Below, one piece after another: positions 32,718 through 42,480 of a stretch of DNA of 64,000 nt (position 1 is the first letter of the stretch; every line of letters starts with the position of its first letter). The stretch lies in the NCBI GenBank assembly GCA_949752745.1, contig OX457031.1:52027103-52091102 (forward strand). Reading direction: 5' to 3'. The notes below the pieces were generated by a model that was given only the letters and a program-made list of their open reading frames with translations, was not told where the DNA came from and made no database searches. The position numbers and the translations under genes were made by a program. The DNA is from Protula sp. h YS-2021. Lineage: Eukaryota; Annelida; Polychaeta; Sabellida; Serpulidae.

Positions 32718-35700
32718 TTACATTAATTCCCCCCCCCCTTCCCCCAATACATTCAAACCACTAATCAATACATGGTCAATAAATGAAGCACAGGAATTGC
32801 AAAAATACATACCACCACTCGTTTTCTGAAAATATGTGGTATGAACTGAACATATTTCACACTTTTGAATGGGGCACGGACTTAATATAATGTCTAGGGG
32901 CTTTGTTGACACCTTGTCGGCTAGTACCTCCCGCTTACAGTAAAAGTAATTAAACCCAATTTTGTTCTGTGAGTACGTGTAGACCTTGTTGTTTAGCGGC
33001 CGAAAACCCTTGTTTTCTACGGTTACCGTTGTTTCACAATTCAGAGCCTTCTCAAATTTATCATATGCTTCAGAAATTCGATATTTATTCACGCCTTTGG
33101 TGCTCATTTTATAATCTGGCCCATTCACTATAATGTAGCTCTTACTACATAAGCTAATCATTTTTTCACCGCTGTATTCGACCTTAAATAACCCGGGGAC
33201 CCTCTTATCGAATTTAATGTGCTTAGTGCAGCACTCTCTGGGCAACCACATTTTTGAAAAATCAACATCATCTCTACACTGACCCGATATTGCTTCATCA
33301 AACTCTTTGCGTAGTTCTGGTTTGACCACACTACGCAGGTCTGGACCACCTAAAGCGAGATAGAACGAGTCAGTGTCCATTTCTGTGAGTTGAAAGAATT
33401 CCTTGGGAATAAATTTCACGAGGAAGTCATAGTAGAAGGCCAGCATGCGAAGTTTCGCGATTTGCAGCACTTGGAAACCAAGCTGGATGGGCAGGTCTAG
33501 CGGGATAATCCTCTTCGCTTTCTCAACCTCGTAAAAGTCATCGGCGAGATTGGTGAAGTGTCTGAAGAGAGGATCATTCACCTGCAGGCATAATAAAACA
33601 TAGATAATTCATAGCTAATTTACCATGTGTACCACATGCTTGCATTCCAAAATTACTATGGAAATTATCAGACTGAATCTTTTCTCTGGAAAATATTCAT
33701 AAAGTTTCTCACCGCTCGTGCAAGCATGAGTTTTCCTTCGACGTAAGTTATGGTTCTGTGCTTGCTCTTATCCATAATGATGCCGCCATATGCACTGTTT
33801 CCCAGCAACTTCATGGAGTCCCCTATGACGAGTTTAGACGGGTCCTCGTCACCCTCGCGCCTGGCGCTACTCACATCTTCGGTGAAGGTGCGGAAGCACC
33901 TTTGCGGAGTAAACTCGAATAACTGTAGGATATAAATTACAAATAATTATTCAGCAAATTTCATCAGCATTTACCTAATTACTACAGTCATTCTAATAAG
34001 CTTTAAAATACTCCCGTAAATATTCAAGACAATTTCAAATATGATTCATTTAGAATTTTGATATATATATATTACCACCCACGATAGAAATTCCTTACCT
34101 GGTGAATTTTTGTCACTTCCAGACCATGTTCGAGATACCACTTCAGAAGGGATGTCGACAGCAAGAGTTTCTCCCCCTTCATTCCACCAACCAACAATCT
34201 TTTCTTGGGGAATTTTTGTGGCTCTCCATTTGGATTCATATGCGTGGATTTCCAATAATCCTGCATTGTACTCCCAATAGATTCAAACGGAACGTCCACA
34301 GAGCAAAAAAGAGGAGAAAACTCACTCCATTTGTCATAGTCCTTTTCTAAGACTTGGATGTCAACCTCTAAAGCCCCGAAAAGTAATCCGTTTTTCACGG
34401 ACTCGAGAATGACATCCTCGCCAACTGAAGAAGGAAATTTCTGATAAAATTGAGGCTTTCGCGCATGTACAAAGGCCTTCAATTCGCGATCAAATTTTAA
34501 CTTAGCTTTATACTCGCATTCCCAAACCTCTATTACCTCCAACCCCAGTGATCTTAGGAAATGAGTTCGGAGTTTGGTTCTATTTAATCTTTTTTCCATT
34601 AATTCCTTATCTTTCACATGTTTTGTTAGATAGCACCCTTCATGACCGTGCCAGTAGCAGCCGTGGAATTCTACAACGCGTCCTTTCCCCATTTCTCCTG
34701 CAAGAGGTGGTTCCCACCCGTCTACAAAATATGGCCCAAATCTTTTTTCCTTTCCCGAATTTTGTTTATGCACGAATCTCCCTCCCTTAGCGTTAAGATA
34801 ATCTATGTAATCAAACATTGCTGTATATTTTTCTGAAACTTCCGGTGCGAAATTATTTTCCGATTTTCGACGAATGTAATTACCCGTGGGCATCGAGTCG
34901 GAAAGAGAATATAAATAAAGACTATTTGCATCATATCCCACAATATTTTCACAGGGAACGTTTTTATTCCCTCTAATAAATGTTTCTCCGCGAGCATGAT
35001 ATCTATGATAAATTATAGAAGGACCTCCCACCAAGTTCGCTTTAAAAACTTCATACATGTCTTTGTTTTTCTCATTCGCTAGAGCGAAGTGAGCCCTCGC
35101 GTCGCTAGCGGCTTGAAATAGCAATGTCCTTGCTATACCTGGCACACTTATGCTGGATTTAAACATTTGCACACCTTTTTCTTTGTAGAAGAGAAGCATT
35201 TTCTCCACAGCTGTAATGAAGGGACCAACATCTAAGCAATTGTAATAGGATAGAAAATCTCCCAAGCTTTTCATATTGTTTTCACGCCAGATTGATAAGA
35301 GATCGGTGTAATTTTCTTCGGGAGACTTTACTCCATCATCCAAAACACTCTTACCTTTCAGGGAAGAGTACCAAGCTTTACCTAAAGGAGGTAAACTCGG
35401 ATCGTCCAATTTCTGTTCAGAATCGAGATATTCGTAAGGGAAGAAGGATTTCTTTTCCTGCACTCCAAAAGCCTTGAGGAACTTTGAATATGAAGTTCCA
35501 GGTGGTAGATAGGATAAGATATCAAGAAACTTAAATTTTCCAGAGTTAATGCATGAATAACTGTTGTTTTTCTTAACTGTGAAAGCATAAGGGTCGTCTA
35601 GGTGAAGAAATTTAGCCAACTTCCCCTTAACAAGGTTGAGATCGTACTTGGAGGAGTTAAATCCGACCACCGGTAAAACCCTGCAGAAATTTGAAAACTT

Positions 35701-38700
35701 CCCTTTGAACCCCTCCAACTCGGCCACCATGTTTTGAACGGTAATTTCGGGAATCTCTCCAGAACGTGATTCATCTATGTTATATATCCCACAAGTAGGC
35801 ACAGAATTCCAAAACTTGATTTGTCCTTCTATTGAATCGAAGACGTATTTCCACTTTGCCCGAGAAAGCTTCTCTGCATGGGACTGTATATTTTCCAGGT
35901 ATTCAACCATGCCCGAAAGCAGCTCATCTGTATTCGGATTAACAATGCAGAAAGGTTGAGTGTAGCCAGGAACATTACTACTCATGGCGACTGACACAAC
36001 CAAATGTTCGCTTATCCATTTCAAATTGGTTTCACTATCACCGAGATTTCTCAACATGGCCTCAAAATCAAATGTAGCAAACCATGGGTAAAATCTATCT
36101 TCTTGCGGGATGTCGATGTTTAGGGATTCAGCCTCTTCAAAAATATCAATATTAGGTTTATAGAACCCCCCTGGATATTTGAGTTTGGTTTTTCCGCTGC
36201 ATGATCTCTGGTGAGACTTTATATTGTCGGACCTTTTCGCTGTAAAGCCACATTTAGAGCATTTGTAGGATTTGCAAAAGCTGCGAATATTTCGGATGAA
36301 GCTAAAGTGAGAGTTGTAAATATTTAAATTCATAGTTGTATCATATTGTAGAAGCGATCTGTACATAACAACTGCGCATTGATTGATTTCCTCCAAACAA
36401 TAAACATTTATGTTTATGGCAAAACAGGCTTCAAGATCCGGAATTTGTTCAAATGTAACACCTTTAAAATAGGTTTGAGAGCAATGTTGGTGGGAGAATT
36501 CCAACCACTGCGTAAATAATTCTGTGACGTTCTCTTCTGTAAAATCCGCTCCTCTTAATTGGCGCGCTATGCAGCGAAAAGCACACAGGTAATCTTCGAA
36601 AGGAAGGTTATTTCTATCGTTTTGGAAAGACACAATGTTTGGGTTATTGAGCAAAAATGCAGGAAGATTTCCTTTCCCAACATGGCCGTCCATCGGGTAA
36701 ACAGTAATCTGCATATTTGTTATCAAGACAAGTATTGATTTGGTGTCTTCTCTTTCATTTAAGAGAAACTCTATAATATTCTTTGCTTCCAAAATGCGTT
36801 GGACATCCTCAACATCGTTATGATCGGATATACGAAATGGGGTATCGAGAAATCCACTTTGCGGGTTGGGGCGAAAATATCTGTACTCTTGGGTTTCTCT
36901 ATGAAACAGTATATATCCAAAATTAATATTTACCTTGAAACTTGTCTCTTCCATATCTAAAATTTGGTGTAAAAAATTTACCATATCCACAGTGTCAACA
37001 TTATTTGTCACCGGTAGATTGTATACTCTCGGATAAGAATACACCTGAGAGGGCGCTCGAATAAGATGACGATTCGATTGATAAGCTATTCTTAGCGAGT
37101 CATTAGTGTCCCCATTCCTTTCCCAAGGTGCCTCATTATTCTGCCATGGTAATGGGAGTAAATTTTCTTCCCCCATACCATGCAAATCCGTTTGGTGAAC
37201 AAACAATTCTTTTCTATTTGGAAAGACGTTCTTGCACAATCTACATGTAAAAAAGACTCCTGCTCTGGCTCGCGAGGGCGCTTGACATATCAATTCATGA
37301 TCTTTCTTGTTTTTAAAATTTTCAAAGTTTTTATCACATTTCGAACACTTATGAAATGGTGTTCTACATTTCTTAATATGTTTTTGAAATCCGCGCATGG
37401 ATGAAAAATGCTTTTGGCATTTCTTGCATTCGAAGTCGGAAGTATCATTTTCCAAATTGTCATTCGGTTTTCGCGGGCATACCCGTTCGTGGGATTTTAA
37501 TGATCTATCGCAATGGCGAACCGCTCCACAATATCTACACACCCGACGCTTGCATTTACCCCTCTGCGTATGTTTTCGCAACATGACGTGGGTTGAGAAA
37601 TTTTTCAAACAAATGGGGCACGAGTGTTCTCCCATTCCAATTTGATTGGAATTTGAAGACAATTTCAAGGTGTTAGATGATGCGGATTGAGGGGAATGGT
37701 CAGTGGGTGAGTTTTGACATATCGGGTTTTGGGGATTGGGTGCTCCTCTCTTCATGCAATTCTTTTCATGGCTTTCCAAATTATGGTACACCACTGTATC
37801 CCCACATTTATTGCATTTTTCAATGCTAGAGTTTTTCTCCGCCAAAGCTTTCTTGTGAATACATTCAAGTTCATGTTGATTTTTGTCATATTCCGAAGAG
37901 AAAGCTCTATCACATATTTGACATTTATATTTATCATGTGTCTGCTGCCTTTTCTTGCACTTGAGAGTGTGATCATTTAAGTTCTTCTCTGTCCCGAATT
38001 CCCCACCACATTGCTTACACGTTAATTTTTTTATTCTCTTTCCGCAGTAATTTGAGTGAGTTTGCAAATTGTACGCGTTGTCAAATTCCCGTCCACAGTC
38101 ACGGAAAGAGTGCAGTTCCCTCTTTTTTTGTTTTTTACATGCCCTCATGTGTGAATTCAAATTGTAACCGTTGTCAAATTCCCGCCCACAATGATCGCAA
38201 GAGTGTAGTTGAGTGTTATTTTGTTTTGAACATGCCTTCATGTGTGATTTCAAATTGTTACCGCTGCCAAATTCCCGCCCACAATGTTCGCAAGAGTGTA
38301 ATTGAGTGTTATTTTGTTTTGTACATGCCTTCATGTGTGATTTCAAATTGTTACCGCTGCCAAATTCCCGCCCACAATGTTCGCAAGAGTGTAATTGAGT
38401 GTTATTTTGTTTTGTACATGCCTTCATGTGTGTTTTCAAGTTGTAACCATTATCAAATTCCCGCCCACAATGTTCGCAAGAGTGTAATTGAGTGTTATTT
38501 TGTTTTGTACATGCCTTCATGTGTGTTTTCAAGTTGTAACCATTATCAAATTCCCGCCCACAGTTATCACAAGAGTGCAATTCCCTCTTCTTTTGTTTTG
38601 TTTTCGCGCATGCCCTAACATGTAAAGCTAAATTATGATGATTTGAACAAGCTCTGCTACAATGCTCACAAACCAGTTTCTGCTGAGAAATCATGTTTTG

Positions 38701-38829
38701 TGACTGCCCTGTGAGCGTTCCATTTATTAAATCTGTTGGGGACAGAGCATATTCATACTCAGAGGAGAGGGAGGGGGGAGACAACTCAAAAATACCGTCA
38801 TCTTTATTCTGTAAATAAAAAGAACTCAT
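32718..38829 (-). CDS. polB: Polinton protein-primed-type DNA polymerase B with zinc-finger array (1934 aa, three exons)
   Basis: Exons 38829-34099, 33922-33713 and 33581-32718 join in phase 0 across introns of 176 and 131 bp with GTAAGG/CTACAG and GTGAGA/CTGCAG borders. Residues about 53-545 hold some 14 Cys/His zinc-finger-like units, five of them near-identical 31-residue tandem copies; another lies near 855-877. Exonuclease motifs: DFE (921-923), NSSKYD (1058-1063), YYNCLD (1195-1200). Polymerase motif A is YDANSLY (1299-1305), motif B is KLLGNSAYG (from 1615, exon 2) and motif C is MDTDSF (near 1716, exon 3). A Vsr-like nuclease-type insert (FHGCYWHGH...VIEVWECEY) lies at about 1387-1440. 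The C-terminus has CxxC pairs. The enzyme replicates the element using a protein primer; the zinc-finger array may bind DNA. All key residues are present. Confidence 0.93.
38112..38577 (-). repeat. 93-bp tandem repeat encoding zinc fingers in polB
   Basis: Five consecutive 93-bp coding units, each giving C-x2-C-x12-H-x4-C with a KQNNTQL linker. Several units are almost identical at the DNA level, including third codon positions, so the array expanded recently. Confidence 0.9.
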
Positions 38830-38879
38830 AAAGTTAGTTTTAAATAAGTTTCTAGAAGAGGATGGGAAATGGATAGAAA

Positions 38880-40765
38880 GAAATAGAAGTAAAATTTTGA
38901 ATTTTTAACCATTTCCGGGGAGCCCGGGGGTGGGGGAGGGGCTTGAGGGTGGGGCAGGGAGGGGGGGGGGGAGTCTGGGAAGGGTTCCCATGGAAGGGAT
39001 GGGGGAGGGTGGCGGTAAAGAAAAGGAATGAAGAAGTAAAATTTTAAAATGTTAACCATTTCGGGGGAGCCCGGGGGTGGGGGAGGGCTGGGGGGGGGGC
39101 GGAGTCTAGGAAGGGTTCCTATGGAAGGATTGTGGGAGGGTGGTGGTAAACATAAGGACTGAAGTAGTAAAATTTTGAATTTTTAACCATTCCCGGGGAG
39201 CCCGGGGGTGGGGGAGGGTTTTTGAGGGTGGGGCGGAGGGGGGGGTGGAGTCTGGGAAGGGATCCCATGGAAGGGTTGAGGGAGGGTGGCGGTAAAGAAT
39301 GAAGAAGTAAAATTTTGAATTTTTAACCATTTCAGGGGAGCCCGGGGGTGGGGGAGGGGTTTGAGGATGGGGTGGGGAGGGGAGTGGGGGTGGAGTCTGG
39401 GAAGGGTTCCCATGGAAGGGTTGAGGGAGGGTGGCGGTAAAGAATGAAGAAGTAAAATTTTGAATTTTTAACCGTTTCAGGGGAGCCCGGGGGGGGTGGG
39501 GGAGGGGTCTGAGGGTAGGGCGGAGGGGGGGGGAGGGGTGGAGTCTGGGAAGGGTTCCCATGGAAGGGTTGAGGGAGGGTGGCGGTAAAGATTGGGGGAG
39601 TATAATTTTGATTCATTTCGGGGGAGTCCGAGGGTGGGGGAGGGGTTTGAGGGTGGGGTGGGGAGGGGAGTGGTGGTGGAGTCTGGGAAAGGTTGAGGGA
39701 GGGTGGGTGTAAAGAATGAAGAAGTAAAATTTTGAATTTTTAACCATTTCAGGGGAGCCCGGGGGTGGGGGAGGGGTTTGAGGATGGGGTGGGGAGGGGA
39801 GTGGGGGTGGAGTCTGGGAAGGGTTCCCATGGAAGGGTTGAGGGAGGGTGGCGGTAAAGAATGAAGAAGTAAAATTTTGAATTTTTAACCATTTCAGGGG
39901 AGCCCGGGGGGGTGGGGGAGGGGTCTGAGGGTAGGGCGGAGGGGGGAGGGGAGGGGGTGGAGTCTGGGAAGGGTTCCCAGGGGGGGGGGGTGAGGGAGGG
40001 TAGCGGTAAAGATTGGGGGAGTATAATTTTGAATGATTTCGGGGGGGGGGGTCCGAGGGTGGGGAGGGGACTGAGGGTGGGGACGGGGAGGGCGAGAGGT
40101 ATGGTGAGGACTAAAAGGCATTCCATAGTGGGGTTGGAGGATGGGTCGAGGTAAAGATTGGGGAAGTAAAATTTTGAAACATTTCATGAGAGCCCGGGGG
40201 TGGGGGAGGGGACTCAGGGCGGGGACGGGGAGGGCGAGAGGTATCGAGGGGACTAAAAGGCATTCCATAGTGGGGTTGGAGGACGGGTCGAGGTAAAGAT
40301 TGGGGAAGTAAAACTTTGAATTTTGAAACAGTTCAGGGGAACCCAGGGGGGGGGGGGTGGGGGAGGAGTATGCGGATGGGACGGGAAGGGAGAGGGGAGA
40401 AGGAATGGTCGGCGCTAAGAAGGGTTCCCATGGAGGGGATGAGGGAGGGTGGTGGTAAAGATTGGGGGAGTATAATTTTGAATTTTGAAACATTTCAGGG
40501 GAGCCCGGGGGGGTGGGGGAGGGGTCTGAGGGTAGGGCGGAGGGGGGGGGAGGGGAGGGGGTGGAGTCTGGGAAGGGTTCCCATGCATGGTATGGGGAGG
40601 GTGGTGGAAAAGATAAGAATGAAGAAGAATAATTTTGAATTTTGAAAAAATTTTTGGGGGAGCCTGGGGTGGGGGAGGGGTGTGAGGGTGGGACGGGGAG
40701 GGGGAGAGGAATGGTGAAGGTGGGACGGGGAGGGAGAGAGGAATGGTGAGGTCTACTAAGGGTTC
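38880..40765. repeat. GC-rich minisatellite inside the Polinton, unit about 125-150 bp
   Basis: About 14 units follow the start of polB. Each contains GTAAAATTTTGAATTTTTAACC, AGGGGAGCCCGGGGGTGGGG, a GAGGGTGGGGCGGAGGGG block, GTCTGGGAAGGGTTCCCATG and GGGAGGGTGGCGGTAAAGA. Proline-rich open frames on the - strand across this stretch are by-products of the G-rich repeat. The units closest to polB and those near 40 kb fall into two sub-families (GTTCCCATGGAAGG versus GACTAAAAGGCATTCCATAG). No gene is called. Confidence 0.9.
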
Positions 40766-40859
40766 CCGTGCATACATATATATATATATATATAATGAGG
40801 TTTGAGGAAATATGCGCCAGTTTCATTTGCGAGGTTGAGACGAATACACGGAATTTAAA

Positions 40860-41402
40860 ATGGTTTTACTACTTAAGGGAGCAATTTTGGCGCTGTGCGT
40901 TTCTGTGATTTCAACTTGTAACGTGAAAGGATGCATTTGCCCAAACATGGAAACGCTACAATGCAGCCATTTGGTTGAATTTCCAAAGATAAATTCTTCA
41001 ATACGAGAAAATATAGTCTATTTAGATATTAAAGATACCCATCTGATATCACTACCATTGCTGAATGCGGAAAAGTGGCCTAGACTCGAGTTTTTGACAT
41101 TTCAGGATAACCCCTCCCTTCCCTGTTCAGAAATTCTCAAACAGTGGAATGATCACATATTTTACATTGACCATGACTGTGCAAATTCTTCTGTCATTCT
41201 ACGCACACAAGTTGAGGGAAAGGGCGATAATTTCAAATTATGGATGACCATTACCTTCAGTGTTACAGAAATATTTACAATTCTGGCTATTCTCTTGTTT
41301 CGTAAGAAGAAAATAGGATCGCGACTAAAGATGAAGAATATGCAGCAAAAATTGGAATTACATCCACCAAAGGACTCACCTGAGAAGGACAGCTTTGTGT
41401 AG
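40860..41402 (+). CDS. Small type I membrane protein with LRR N-terminus-like ectodomain (180 aa)
   Basis: A signal peptide (residues 1-20, LLLKGAILALCVSVIS) is followed by a cysteine cluster with C25, C27 and C35 (CICPNMETLQC), typical of LRR N-terminal caps. One or two leucine-rich-repeat-like segments follow (IVYLDIKDTHLISLPLLNAE, LEFLTFQDNPSLPCSEI). A transmembrane helix lies at about 127-147 and ends in FRKKK, with a short basic tail inside. Potential N-glycosylation sites are NSS at 45 and 109. A TA-rich tract before the gene may act as promoter. It resembles the - strand gene at 43406-44311 in layout and cysteine pattern, so the two are likely paralogues. Role unknown: surface attachment, signalling or defence interference are open guesses; a captured host gene is plausible. 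Confidence 0.7.
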   Translation: MVLLLKGAILALCVSVISTCNVKGCICPNMETLQCSHLVEFPKINSSIRENIVYLDIKDTHLISLPLLNAEKWPRLEFLTFQDNPSLPCSEILKQWNDHIFYIDHDCANSSVILRTQVEGKGDNFKLWMTITFSVTEIFTILAILLFRKKKIGSRLKMKNMQQKLELHPPKDSPEKDSFV

Positions 41403-42480
41403 AAGACATGTTGGTTCTATTTTTTGAAGATATATCCTCAATGATGCAGAGAAAATTTACTTTTTTCCAGTTTACGTATTGACTTGTGTCGTGTTGACTC
41501 TTAGGCCGCAAATTGCTGAATGATCACTAGCTATGCTCAATGATGTTGGGAAAATTTACTTTTTCCGGTTTATGTATTGACTTGTGTAGTGTTGCCTCTT
41601 AGCTGTCAAATTGCTGAATGACCAAAATTCGTCTTGACATTATAGTTATGGACGCGAACAATGAAAGGGTGAGTATGGGCGTGGTCAAGTCATGAACCAT
41701 AATGTTATACGAATTGTGATACAAAAACTGACAGCCCAAAGATGTAGTAAAATTAGCGAAGATTTGTAATAGCGAACAATGAAAGAGCGAGTATGGGCGT
41801 GGTCAAGTCATGAACCATGATGTTAAACGAATTGTGATACAAAAAATTACTGAGGCGTATTAATTGATAGCAGTAGCGCATGCGCGCTAGGTATTTCTAT
41901 CCAATTGCGAGTGAGAAAGGGAGTGGGGTTGGGTGGGTCATTGAGTGAAATTAATTATTTGTCACCTGTTACATGTCCACTGATGCATGTCAGAATTAAC
42001 GAAAGTCCAATGAAATGAATAAATGAGTGTAAAAATGCCGATGATGATGTAAATATTTGTTAAATATGCTTTCATTTTATAGAATAAATAATGCGAGAGT
42101 TCGGGAACATGTTGTATTTTATTACTACCTTTTCTAATTCTTCTTGTCCACAAAGTCGCCATTTCAAAAGATATAATGCACAAGTAAACAAATAAAAGGT
42201 GACATGCATTTAAAAGATAATACTTCTCGACACTTCTACCTCTTATTCCCACCACCACTAGCACAATGAAAAATTCTAAAATTAATTCTACCTCTAATTG
42301 GAAAATTAATTCACTGACACCTATTCCTGAGATATGAAGCTACTCTACTCCAATACTGCTATAAATGCTCATGTTAACATAAGACATCATCTCATTTAGA
42401 GGTAAAACCAGTTAATCCGAACTTCACAAGATTTTCACGCGCTTTTAGTTTCACGACTAATTTTCACTAGATCAAATAAA
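41403..42480. other. Polinton spacer with two internal duplications
   Basis: No gene. About 41440-41540 is repeated at about 41541-41635 (shared words AATTTACTTTTT, TTGACTTGTGT, AAATTGCTGAATGA). About 41650-41735 is repeated at about 41772-41850 (shared words GCGAACAATGAAAG, GTATGGGCGTGGTCAAGTCA, CGAATTGTGATACAAAAA). The segments could be regulatory. Confidence 0.7.

Noticed and set aside
38112..38577. CRISPR array (regular repeats with spacers)
   Set aside because: The repeats are coding, have no unique spacers and encode zinc fingers in a eukaryotic gene.
34072..38829. Polymerase as a single-exon, truncated 1585-residue protein
   Set aside because: Motifs B and C are missing from it and lie in two downstream exons with exact phase and consensus splice sites.
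38826..40826. Proline-rich - strand open frames (up to 310 codons)
   Set aside because: They are the complement of the G-rich tandem repeat; frame and sequence change from unit to unit.
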